Source of the DNA: an uncultured Synechococcales cyanobacterium
Lineage (GTDB): Bacteria > Cyanobacteriota > Cyanobacteriia > Thermosynechococcales > Thermosynechococcaceae
DNA: 64,000 bases
Assembly (NCBI GenBank): GCA_902806435.1
Contig: CADCWO010000064.1
Coordinates: forward strand, 1-64,000
Reading direction: 5' to 3'
Under the pieces are notes generated by a model. That model was not told where the DNA came from. It made no database searches and saw only the letters and a list, made by a program, of their open reading frames with translations. Of the stretch, positions 9,045 to 17,448 are shown piece by piece. The stretch's first letter is position 1; each line of letters opens with the position of its first letter. The translations under genes were made by a program, and so were the position numbers.

Positions 9045-10175
9045 TTAAACTTTCGCCGTCTTTTGCCTAATATTTTCTACGATCTGCCAATACCAGTCAT
9101 TTTCACTTAATAAAGCATGAATGATAAATTTTAGATTCTCTCTATGATCTGTAAACACGGGTAGAAAGCCTGTGCGAATTAGCTTTTGAGGATCCCCCCA
9201 TGTATGAACAACATAGTTATTCATCTGTCTGGGCACTTTGGCTTCAGCCAAGATAGGCTTCATCCCTGACGGCAGAAGTGCTTCAATCTGTTTTGCCATC
9301 TCTCGAATCGAGACAGGTTTCCCTTGCCCAATGTTATATGTAAGCGCTGAGATGTCATCAGGTCGAGGTCGAGGGGCAGGCAATGTTAGCAGATGTAGAA
9401 TTGCACGCGATACTTCAGGCGCAAAGATAATGTCCCTGGTCTGCTCCCCGGGCGCGAAGTGATTGGGTTGCCCCCATACTTCAAAGGGCGTTCCTTGAAT
9501 CGCATGCCACAGAATCTGGGTATAAAGATTGCCGAAATTGTTCTTGTGTTGCTCTGTTACCCCATAAACGGAGAAGAATCTACAGATTTGTACAACTAGA
9601 CCATTACAAAGGGCTTGTTGGATGGCCATTTCTTCCATCATCAGTTTCGTGAGTTCATAAAGGGAAGCAGGCCACACTCTCTGTGTCTCTACTGAAGGAA
9701 GTTGCTTACATAAGCTGCTTGTACTGGCAAAGATTAATCTGATTTTTTTATCAACGCACCATTCTAAAGTAGCCTTCCACATTTCAATCTCTTCCATGAC
9801 AGTATTGAGATTCTCAAAATGGGGGGCACTGGATCGTCCTCCCACGAAAACAATGATGTCTGGGGTATGGGTGGGGTTTTGCGAATACTCAAGATGGTTT
9901 CTGGTGTCTACGCGATCGCGTAGGGGTTCGGGCAAGTTCTCTCGCTTTCCCAGGCTTAGATTGTCGTTGATATAAAGGTTGTCAACGGGAAAGCTAAGTT
10001 CATATAGTTTTGCAATTATGTGTGAGCCAACCTGGCCACAGCCCCCCATGATGCTGATTTTTTGGCTTCTTAGATCGTGGATGTTCTCTAAAAGCTGATC
10101 ATTTACACTTTTACTGATGTACCAGTTTGCTACTTCTTCTCTAGGGTATGTTAGTTCTATTTCTTGCTTTGACAT
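9045..10175 (-). CDS. NAD-dependent epimerase/dehydratase (extended SDR)
   Basis: A 376-aa extended short-chain dehydrogenase of the sugar-nucleotide epimerase/dehydratase type. The glycine motif reads GGCGQVGSH at about residue 44 and the catalytic pair YELTK at about 174. An N-terminal stretch of about 30 residues precedes the Rossmann fold, more than usual. The substrate is unknown. ATG 10175 and ATG 10214 are both possible; neither has a clear ribosome-binding site, and I chose the first that avoids a hydrophobic leader. It is not next to a sugar operon; the glycan cassette is 14 kb away. Confidence 0.8.
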   Translation of the reverse strand: MSKQEIELTYPREEVANWYISKSVNDQLLENIHDLRSQKISIMGGCGQVGSHIIAKLYELSFPVDNLYINDNLSLGKRENLPEPLRDRVDTRNHLEYSQNPTHTPDIIVFVGGRSSAPHFENLNTVMEEIEMWKATLEWCVDKKIRLIFASTSSLCKQLPSVETQRVWPASLYELTKLMMEEMAIQQALCNGLVVQICRFFSVYGVTEQHKNNFGNLYTQILWHAIQGTPFEVWGQPNHFAPGEQTRDIIFAPEVSRAILHLLTLPAPRPRPDDISALTYNIGQGKPVSIREMAKQIEALLPSGMKPILAEAKVPRQMNNYVVHTWGDPQKLIRTGFLPVFTDHRENLKFIIHALLSENDWYWQIVENIRQKTAKV

Positions 10176-10445
10176 AAGCTTAATTTTTAATATTGGGATT
10201 TTAAAGAGGGGCATAGCGTGAAGGCTTTAAGGATCGAAGCACAAGAAGCATAAATTTTTGGTGACGCAGACCTTTTTCTTTATGCGGATGAGCTTACTTC
10301 GTTGTCCAAGCTAATGCTTCCACTCATAAAAGCCACTTGGCGCGGCAGTCGCAGGGCCAATGGCAGCAGTAGAGACTTTACCTTGAGAAAGGTAATAAAC
10401 CTATCATGGGAATAGCAATGTCTTCTGCCTTGCCATGAGAATGCT

Positions 10446-11612
10446 ATGAAACTTTGCTCTGTAGAAACTACCCCCAGTCCCAACTGTATCAAGCTGAACC
10501 TAGACGAAGAAATTAGTGCTAAAGCTTTGACGCTGCAAGGCAGTGATACTGACCGTTCTAATTCACCAGTGGTGGCGCAGCAGTTACTCAATATTACTGG
10601 CATTAAATCGGTTTTTCTGGTCAAAGACTTCATTACCCTGACTAAAGAGAATAGTGCTGACTGGCAACCGATTCTCACTCAGGCAGCCGACTTATTGGGC
10701 AAAGCGCCAGACCCGATCGCTATACCTTCTACTAAGATCCAACCCCAGCTGCCAACCCAGGCACAATCCGACGCCAGCCAAAACCTTGGTCAGGTTGAGG
10801 TGGCCCTCCAGGTCTTTCGCGGTATCCCAGTACAGGTACGTGTAACCGGAGAGGGTGAGCAAGTAAGGGTCGCGCTCCCTGAACGGTTTAATCAGGCTTT
10901 GCAGCGGGCGATCACTGCCACTAATGCTGATTATGTGGCTGAACGCCGCTGGCAACCCTATGAACCTCGCTTTGGCAACCCAGAGGAGGTAGCGCGGATG
11001 GTAGCGGACGAACTGGACAGCGCGATTGATACCGTCGAGTTAGACCGCCGGGAAAATGCTGCCGTTGCCAATCGACCTGAGAAATCAGCGGAGCGTTTGT
11101 CTCAACAGGCTCTACTCTCTGAATTGCGGCATCCTGTGTGGGGCCGCAGGCTAAAAGCTATTCAGGCAGTTGAAGTCAATGCGCAAACTCTAAGCGACGT
11201 AGTTGCTGCCCTTAATGATGAGCACAGTGCTGTGCGCCGTTGGGCCGCCGCCATTCTAGGTGCCAGTGGTATGGCGGAGGCGGTAGAGCCTCTTTGCCGT
11301 AGTCTCCACTCTGATAACTCTGTCGTTGTACGTCGTACTGCCGGGGATGCCTTGAGTGACTTGGGGGATACCCGCGCGATCGCGACCATGTGTCAGGCCT
11401 TGGGAGACCGCTCTAAGCTGGTACGCTGGAGGGCTGCCCGCTTCTTAAATGAGATTGGGGATGAGACCGCTGTGCCATTCCTGCGTCGTGCTGCTGAGCA
11501 AGAAACCGAGTTTGACGTACGCTTGGAGATGCTGGCAGCAAGCGATCGCATCAGTGGCGGTGGGGAAGCCCAGCTTCCAATGTGGATGCGAATTTCTGGT
11601 GGCAGTGCTTAG
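10446..11612 (+). CDS. Nfu_N/HEAT-repeat protein, CvfC-like
   Basis: A 388-aa cytoplasmic protein. Residues about 5-85 resemble the N-terminal domain of Nfu/NifU scaffold proteins (TPSPNCIKLNLD, then GIKSVFLVKDFITLTK). A middle domain (VFRGIPVQVRV...) follows, then from about 225 several HEAT/PBS-lyase repeats (LRHPVWGRRLKAIQAV, LNDEHSAVRRWAAAIL, LHSDNSVVVRRTAGDA, LGDRSKLVRWRAARFL). This order matches the conserved virulence factor C family (YpgR in Bacillus). The molecular role is unknown. The Nfu_N part lacks the Cys-x-x-Cys cluster site of true Nfu. Monocistronic. Confidence 0.82.
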   Translation: MKLCSVETTPSPNCIKLNLDEEISAKALTLQGSDTDRSNSPVVAQQLLNITGIKSVFLVKDFITLTKENSADWQPILTQAADLLGKAPDPIAIPSTKIQPQLPTQAQSDASQNLGQVEVALQVFRGIPVQVRVTGEGEQVRVALPERFNQALQRAITATNADYVAERRWQPYEPRFGNPEEVARMVADELDSAIDTVELDRRENAAVANRPEKSAERLSQQALLSELRHPVWGRRLKAIQAVEVNAQTLSDVVAALNDEHSAVRRWAAAILGASGMAEAVEPLCRSLHSDNSVVVRRTAGDALSDLGDTRAIATMCQALGDRSKLVRWRAARFLNEIGDETAVPFLRRAAEQETEFDVRLEMLAASDRISGGGEAQLPMWMRISGGSA

Positions 11613-11860
11613 AAGATTAATTTGTCGAACCTCCTGAGCCTCAACCAGCGTCAGCCCAAGAGTATATCTTAGGCGCTTCAAGTAAAACGCAACGCTAAAA
11701 TTATCTTACGCCCCACAGCGGGGAAATGTACCCAAGTACGATTTAAGCTGAATTGCAAGCATCCCTAAAAAGGGTCTCAGCTATAGTGCAATCGATCCAA
11801 CTTGACAATAGCCGTGATGTTACAACGACAATCCAGCTATCTGGGCCTTGCTTAATTCCT

Positions 11861-12172
11861 ATGTTCACCCAGATTTATTACTTGATTCGCTCAAAGGCGG
11901 ATGGTCGCTATCTTGTTGCCCATCCTGAGCAAGACCTTCAACAAGATAGGTCACAATCTCGCTACTTGTTGCTGTTTCGGGAGAGTTTTGAAGCGCTGAG
12001 TTACCTTAACACCCATAGTCCAGATATGGCTGGACGCTTTGCAACTGAATCAGTATCAAAGAATCAAGTAGCAGGTCTGCTTCAACGTTGGAGCTATCAA
12101 GGGGTAGGGATTGTCCTAGATCCACTACTGCCAAGAATTGAGTTTTTAGCTGACTGTTCAGGAGAGTTTTGA
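11861..12172 (+). CDS. Conserved hypothetical protein
   Basis: A 103-aa protein of no recognised family. I start at ATG 11861 (MFTQIYYLIRSKADGRYLVA); the longer frame from 11753 adds 36 residues of low-complexity leader without a start signal. The sequence looks soluble and mixed alpha/beta (SRYLLLFRESFEALSYLNTH...), without membrane helices or a signal peptide. No operon partner. Confidence 0.6.
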   Translation: MFTQIYYLIRSKADGRYLVAHPEQDLQQDRSQSRYLLLFRESFEALSYLNTHSPDMAGRFATESVSKNQVAGLLQRWSYQGVGIVLDPLLPRIEFLADCSGEF

Positions 12173-12432
12173 CTTAATGAATGCTGTTTTCAGCATCCTA
12201 ATGGAAGTTGTCAATTTTGAGGCACACCCTGTCCAGAATTAAACTTGTAAAGGGTGCAAGAAGTTGCTGCCTCTACTCTTGATCATTACAGCAGGTTAAG
12301 CTGCGCAGTGCTGCGGAGCAATGCAATGTGGTTGGCAAAGCACTCATGCCGATTGCGACAACAAAATCAACAAGGAATGGCCCTATATCAGCTTGATGCC
12401 ACTTTGATGCGTAGTCCCTCAGCGGCCATCAA

Positions 12433-12618
12433 TCAATCCTCAATCCGCACCAACTTCAAGCGCCCAGACACACCGCTGTTGATCGAGACTTGAGCCTTGC
12501 GCACTTTGAAATGCGGGGCGAGCAGTGCCACTAACTCCTCATTAGCTTTGCCGTCAACCGGTGGAGACTTGACTCGTGCCAGCCAAGAGCTGTCACTCAA
12601 TTCCTCGATCCCACGCAC
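12433..12618 (-). CDS. DUF167 / YggU family protein, 5' end uncertain
   Basis: A 61-residue frame with the family core: SSWLARVKSPPVDGKANEELVALLA and HFKVRKAQVSI...GRLKLVRI. YggU proteins are small, of unknown function, and normally begin with a strand ending in the motif VKPNAR. That motif is present here in frame just upstream (about 12621-12638), but no ATG, GTG or TTG opens the frame before a stop near 12690. Either a rare start such as ATT is used, or the gene has lost its start, in which case it is a young pseudogene. GTG 12618 is only the first standard start. Confidence 0.65.
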   Translation of the reverse strand: MRGIEELSDSSWLARVKSPPVDGKANEELVALLAPHFKVRKAQVSINSGVSGRLKLVRIED

Positions 12619-12769
12619 CCGTGCATTGGGCTTAACTTGACTTGGATCGACCTCGCTAATGCTTACTTTCCTTGTCCTCTCAAGTGATTATTAGTATGTC
12701 TAAGGATAGTGGAAGCCAGCCCGGAGCTAGAGCGATTATGTGGCTAAGAGTTAATCACCCATAACAACC

Positions 12770-12907
12770 ATGACTAATAGAACTAAACAAACTCCAGGTA
12801 ATGACAAAATAACCAACGTAGTTTTTAACACTACAGTGTGGCTTTCGATAGGAGCGCTTGTGATTGTAGGGTTGTTTACCTTTTTGTATTATCGAGGAGC
12901 CGCTTAA
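12770..12907 (+). CDS. 45-aa single-pass membrane protein
   Basis: ATG 12770 to TAA 12905-12907. The protein has a polar N-terminus (MTNRTKQTPGNDK) and one strongly hydrophobic helix at about residues 22-40 (WLSIGALVIVGLFTFLYY), then RGAA. The pattern is like the small membrane subunits and light-harvesting-like proteins of cyanobacteria, but I cannot name it. No clear ribosome-binding site, which is common for cyanobacteria. The GTA/GTG-rich helix and clean frame argue for a real gene. Confidence 0.5.
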   Translation: MTNRTKQTPGNDKITNVVFNTTVWLSIGALVIVGLFTFLYYRGAA

Positions 12908-13911
12908 TCGTGTTTTGAGGGCCGCTGTTGCTGCCCGTAGATGTGTACCTGCTGTCGTTTTTTGTCAAACTGATTTTCAGTACTGAGATGACAGCTAACT
13001 TTTTAAACAGCGCAAAGAGCCCCCTGAAATGCTTCTCCTATGAAAAATGCCTTAGCTGGTTTCGATCAGGTCGAGAACGTATCCAATTTAGACTGGGCTC
13101 TGGTGCCGACACTAACTAGGATGCGGAGTATGGCTGCATTCATGTAGAGGAGCAAAGCTAGCAAGATTTGGGCAAAAAGTTACACTCTAAGAACTAGACG
13201 AAGTAGAGAACAAAAAACCTCTAGCTCTGAGAGCTCTGTGGTCAACTCAGAGTTGCTTGACTACAAAATTTTGTCCCGCACTAACATCCCCATTCGTTGC
13301 GCCTAGGATTTTGGCATTGCCAACAATGTCAAATTTTGTCTAGGTGTACAAGTTTGAATCGCTGCTGATTCGTCCTCATCACGGCTACGATCAGAAGCAA
13401 TTCGTCTGTTTGAACAAGCCAGTTAACGAAGCAGGATTTAGAGGCACACTAGCATTGCTTAACTATGACTTGCTGCAATACATTCGATGGTTTAGATTGA
13501 TTCTCTGAACAAAGATCAGGTGTAGAAGCGACACCATACCCTGACTTATAAATTCGAACTCAAGTCTAAGGTGTCCTGCTGCTCGTTCTTACTTGTAATT
13601 GTCACACCTTGTGTAGGGCTGAGGATTTAGCATGATGCTATTCTCAGAGACTGCACCTCAGCTAACGAGAGGAATTGGTTGAAGCTAGAGAAAAAGAGGG
13701 AAAACAATGTAGTTTCAAGATGGCTTAAGTAACTGCTTTTTATAGCTGTCAGCGCTTCTTTAACTCTCCCTATTTAGTCTGCACCATGCATCTCACCGGT
13801 CCAGATATAGAGGAGTGCTTGAACTTTGCCCCAGAGGCAGGAACAGCGATCGCTTGCCCTTCAGTGAAACTATGTTTGCTGTGGGAGAAAGGATTTCGTA
13901 TAAATTCACCC
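12908..13911. other. 1-kb region without an intact gene
   Basis: No ORF with a family resemblance was found. Frames at 12928-13119 and 13786-14043 on the plus strand look spurious; the second overlaps the minus-strand lipoprotein gene antisense. A short palindrome CAAAATTTTG is near 13265 and a 7-bp inverted repeat (CTCTGAG/CTCAGAG) near 13230-13250. The composition is AT-richer than nearby genes, consistent with decayed DNA. Confidence 0.4.
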
Positions 13912-14424
13912 CTATTGCGGCTCAGCCTTCAGGACAAAATGCCCAAGCCCCAGAATGAACTTGAGTGGTTGTTTAGAAGCGTAGGCTTTAGCAACCTGGC
14001 GGTAGACCTGATAGTTGGTGGGAACTGTTACGTTGTTGCCTGAAGTTTGGTAGGTCACTTGATACTTCACTGACTTTAAGAGCTGGGGTGGGCCGACTTC
14101 TTCAAAAGGTCGCTGATGCTGCTCAATTTCATCAACTATTGGACGTGGAGGTAGAGCCGGCTACCACAGGCCACGATCATCCGGTCCAGTGATAGCACCA
14201 GGAGGTTCAGAGCCATTGTGATTGAGCATAGAAGTGGAGGCAAAATTTACCATGCGAGTGGTAGCAAGCTTTTGAGGGTTGGTAGCGTACTCCACTCGCC
14301 AGGTATAGGTGACACGGGCTGTTGCTGAGTATCGGTTCGTTGTAGCCACCGCACAGCTGCTAAGTGCTAAGACCACCCCGATTGCGGGCAGTACCCACCG
14401 AAGCTGGCAGCACCGCGCAGTCAT
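13912..14424 (-). pseudogene. Lipoprotein gene interrupted by an in-frame amber codon
   Basis: The frame from ATG 14424 encodes a 87-aa lipoprotein-like N-terminus: signal peptide VLPAIGVVLALSSC with lipobox LSSC at about residue 24, then a strand-rich part (ARVTYTWRVEYATNP). It meets TAG at 14161-14163 and then continues in the same frame for 82 more codons (PALPPRPIVDEIEQ to ...VLKAEPQ, TAG at 13912-13914). The downstream part is protein-like (VKYQVTYQTSGNNVTVPTNY), so the two halves look like one gene of about 170 codons. Either the stop is a recent nonsense mutation or it is read through. The family is unknown. Confidence 0.6.
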
Positions 14425-14455
14425 TGCTTCGCTTGGAGAAAGACCATTTGATGCA

Positions 14456-14617
14456 TCAAAGACGAGAATCTGCCGAATCGACTAGATTCCCATGAAAATG
14501 TGCTGTCACAGCTTCCAATGGACCAATCAAAGCCATCCGCTGTTGCGGAGGGAGCTTGATAAGCGCCAATAGTAGCACCAGGATAGCTGTCGACCAAACG
14601 CCTAATTGCTTTGCCAT
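14456..14617 (-). CDS. 53-aa membrane protein upstream of the lipoprotein
   Basis: ATG 14617 (MAKQLGVWSTAILVLLLALI), with one hydrophobic helix at residues 7-20 followed by a basic turn (KLPPQQR) and a polar tail with two histidines (AHFHGN). A GAGG lies 9 nt upstream; an alternative ATG sits at 14623. The gene ends 31 nt before the lipoprotein start on the same strand, so the two are probably co-transcribed. Unknown function. Another frame (14421-14642) overlaps but is rich in Ser/Gly without family resemblance. Confidence 0.5.
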   Translation of the reverse strand: MAKQLGVWSTAILVLLLALIKLPPQQRMALIGPLEAVTAHFHGNLVDSADSRL

Positions 14618-14703
14618 GAGCATCCACCTCACCACACTCCATATCTCATAAATACCCCAGAAGTAGAGGAGAGAGCACAAGAGGTGTGCAACTTTTAGAA
14701 TTT

Positions 14704-15097
14704 ACACAAGGGCTGTCATAAGAATGATTGCCATGGCCAAGCTGGCCAATCCATTGCTGCATTCGCTCATGCCCAGCTGTGCGGATGGTACCTGGCCAAA
14801 CCAGACAGGAGAATCCTTAAGTGCCTAACGCCTATTAATATTGTGATTCCACTCGGGAAACTTCCGCTCGATTCCATCTCAGGGAAGTACAACCAGATCA
14901 TCAGCAACAAAAGCTATTTCTAATGCCAGCAGCGAGTTGAAAATCTTGAATATTGAATCTGGCAAGAATGCCGTTGTGTTTCGTTGAGTGTTGTGCCCAT
15001 AGGAATGGCTATTGTTTGAGTCGTAAATCAAGATCGAGCCATCAAGCCTTAGTTTTCTAAAGCGCTCTCCCAAATCTGGCACTTTAGCTACGACCAT
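14704..15097 (-). pseudogene. Class D (OXA-type) beta-lactamase pseudogene
   Basis: The frame from ATG 15097 shows a class D core: GSILIYDSNN, then FLPDSIFKIFNSLLALE, with S-x-x-K as SIFK. After a stop at 14879 the homology continues in the same frame: WDGIERKFPEWNHN, a TAG, then ALKDSPVWFGQ; it then shifts frame to GHERMQQWIGQLGHGN. Active class D enzymes keep F/W-x-x near this motif, the S-x-V and K-T/S-G boxes further on; these are lost. The N-terminal signal peptide is also absent. It is thus a dead oxacillinase-like gene, cut at the 3' end near 14700. Confidence 0.75.
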
Positions 15098-15339
15098 TGT
15101 TGGATGTTCAGATGCGTAGGAGCTGGCTGAGCCAGAACCCGCATTTCTCTGGAACTAGGATCTGGAACTAGGATTAAGACAATAGTTTGCCGTGACTGCC
15201 GGCGGCAGCTCAGAAATCATCGCCGCAGATAAACAGCATTTTCTTACCCTCTAATGTTCAGAGGGCAAACTGATAGTGGTGCTTGGAAATTGGGGACCGT
15301 ACCAATTCCAGTGAGCCTTTGGTTGTAGCAACTATCGCT

Positions 15340-15579
15340 GACTTGTTCTAATCCCCATGGCATCCGCTATAGGTGTAGACCGTTTGCCAGCCTGGAAAGC
15401 GATTGGGTAAGTCTGGCCATTTGCAGCTTTGGGCCACTAAGGACAAAATGGCCTTGAAGACAGCTTCCCGATTCACTTCCTGAGGACGACCATTAGGTTT
15501 GGCAGGAGGTAGAAGGAATCAGGGGGTCAATCAACTTAAATTGGGCTTGAGTTTATTTGCTGGAGTATGCTTTACTCAT
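15340..15579 (-). pseudogene. IS5-family transposase 5' remnant
   Basis: From ATG 15579 the translation reads MSKAYSSK, stop, TQAQFKLIDPLIPST, then in a shifted frame AKPNGRPQEVNREAVFKAIL and KWPDLPNRFPGWQTVYTY before a stop. This matches the N-terminal DUF4096 part of IS5-family (IS1031-like) transposases, with at least one nonsense codon and one frameshift, and the catalytic DDE part is gone. No terminal inverted repeats were identified. It shows that this zone received insertions. Confidence 0.75.
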
Positions 15580-15740
15580 TGCTCTCTTGGTAGTGTGTTT
15601 GAAATGATTACAGCTGATGCTAAGTGAGCTTTCTTCCCGAATTGCTAGCTTCTCAAACATCCTCCTAGAAGATTCTCAGTAATTGAACATGAATTTCCTC
15701 TTGATCAGGCAAAATAGCCTTAAAGTGAGTATCAACTAAC

Positions 15741-17066
15741 GTGGCGCAGGTTGTCTTAGAAAACATTTATAAAAGCTACGCGGCTCGCAAAGGTGAGCGC
15801 TCAGATGCGTCGGTGGCAATTGAGCCACTGGTCTCGCCCGTCGATGAAACTGGCTTGATTGCTGGGCTTCCTTCCAGTGCAACAACCGCCGTCAGTGTCT
15901 TGCGGCGCATTAACTTGACGGTGCAAGATGGAGAGTTCATGGTCTTGGTCGGGCCCTCTGGCTGTGGTAAAAGTACGCTGCTGCGGTTAATTGCTGGTTT
16001 AGAGCAGTTGACGGGTGGCAATATTTGGGTTGGGGATGCCCTGGTCAACGACCTGCCGCCAAAACAGCGGGATATTGCAATGGTGTTCCAAAGCTATGCC
16101 TTGTACCCCCACATGACGGTTTATAACAATCTGGCTTTTGGGCTGCGCCGAACACAGAGCGGGATCAGAATTAAATCGAGCCAAAAGCTACCGGGATGGG
16201 TAGAAAATATGGCGGTTGCAGCAACGCGATCGCTACCCAAAAATTTGCGATATTCTTCGCAGCGAGAGCGGGCTGTGGATCAGCGCGTCCGTACTGTTGC
16301 CCAAATGTTGCAAATCGACCCTTTGTTACAGCGATTGCCCAAACAACTCTCAGGAGGCCAAAAGCAGCGGGTTGCCCTCGGACGGGCGATGGCGCGCAAT
16401 CCCCAAGTTTTCTTGATGGATGAACCACTCTCTAACCTAGATGCCAAGCTGCGGGCGGAGACTCGCGCCCAGATTGTCAAGCTTCAGCGCCAGTTAGGGA
16501 CAACGACGATTTATGTCACCCACGACCAGACAGAGGCGATGACGATGGGCGATCGCATTGCAGTGATGAACGCTGGACAGATCCAGCAGCTTGCCACGCC
16601 ATTGGAGCTTTACAACCGTCCCGCCAATCGATTTGTGGCGGAGTTTATTGGTTCACCGCCGATGAACTTCCTGACGATGCAAGTTAAGTCTGACCGGTTA
16701 CTGGCTCATTCTCATTTTCACTTGAGCTTGTCCCCCGCTTGGGCATCGGTTCTACAACAATACACCGGACGATCTTTACTCCTCGGTATCCGGCCAGAAC
16801 ACCTGAATTTAGGGGATGCAAATGAGCAACACCTCCCCGTTCAAGTTGAATTAGTAGAAGCCTTGGGAAATGAAACCTACTTATCCACGACCTTTGAGCA
16901 ATCTCTGGCTAAGACTGACCTAGACCTGTTGCCTGGAATGCTCCACGCTCGGATTGAACCAGACCAAACGGTGCGGGTTGGTGATGCTCTCTGGCTGTCG
17001 ATTCAAATGGATAAAGTGCATCTATTTGACCCTGAGACTGGTATGGCCTTGAGGGCACAAGTTTAG
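15741..17066 (+). CDS. ugpC: Sugar-type ABC transporter ATP-binding protein (UgpC/MalK-like)
   Basis: Cytoplasmic ATPase (441 aa) of the carbohydrate-uptake CUT1 type, possibly serving several permeases. Walker A GPSGCGKS at about residue 73, signature LSGGQKQR at about 197, Walker B LMDEPLSNLDA, switch His in THDQTEA, then a C-terminal MOI/TOBE regulatory domain (about 290-441). Two insertions relative to the roughly 370-aa family: about 35 residues between YKSY and VLRRINL, and about 40 residues after GLRRTQ, rich in Ser/Arg. No permease or binding protein is adjacent. Start GTG 15741. Confidence 0.9.
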   Translation: MAQVVLENIYKSYAARKGERSDASVAIEPLVSPVDETGLIAGLPSSATTAVSVLRRINLTVQDGEFMVLVGPSGCGKSTLLRLIAGLEQLTGGNIWVGDALVNDLPPKQRDIAMVFQSYALYPHMTVYNNLAFGLRRTQSGIRIKSSQKLPGWVENMAVAATRSLPKNLRYSSQRERAVDQRVRTVAQMLQIDPLLQRLPKQLSGGQKQRVALGRAMARNPQVFLMDEPLSNLDAKLRAETRAQIVKLQRQLGTTTIYVTHDQTEAMTMGDRIAVMNAGQIQQLATPLELYNRPANRFVAEFIGSPPMNFLTMQVKSDRLLAHSHFHLSLSPAWASVLQQYTGRSLLLGIRPEHLNLGDANEQHLPVQVELVEALGNETYLSTTFEQSLAKTDLDLLPGMLHARIEPDQTVRVGDALWLSIQMDKVHLFDPETGMALRAQV

Positions 17067-17448
17067 AGTTTAGTCCACGCTCATCTTTGCACCCCAATCA
17101 GCAACCCCTACTTGTGGTGCAGTGAAGAACGTCGTCATTTTGCAGGTAGGCAAGGGATGAGTAGAGGGAGTGCGCAAACAGTTCGATATCCCTAATCATC
17201 TCAGTGGAGTTTCTCAGCGCATTAATTAAACGAGACAACCAAGCAAAGCAAAATGCCGTCATTTGTAGACTACGTAATTGGTTACAGAAGCCCAAAATTA
17301 ACGATAGAGGCTAGTGGGAGCCGATAAGTTTTGGCAGCTTGCACAACCTAATCGCCAGCAGTAATTCATAAGCTGAGAGTATTGTAGTGTTAGAAGTAGT
17401 TACACCCTTGCAGCTACTTAAACTCCTACCCTGCATCAGGTAAGCAAC
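17067..17448. other. Intergenic region, nothing recognised
   Basis: About 380 nt between two plus-strand genes. Minus-strand frames at 17098-17295 and 17311-17499 show no family and no ribosome-binding site. The stretch near 17380-17440 is probably the promoter of the following gene. Confidence 0.35.

Noticed and set aside
10280-10678. 132-aa minus-strand frame overlapping the HEAT-repeat gene
   Set aside because: Antisense to the Nfu_N/HEAT protein, which has a clear family.
13786-14043. Plus-strand 85-aa frame
   Set aside because: It is antisense to the second half of the lipoprotein gene, which reads as a better protein.
14421-14642. 73-aa minus-strand frame overlapping the 53-aa membrane protein
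   Set aside because: Gly/Ser-rich without helix or family; the overlapping frame has the better start and hydrophobic segment.
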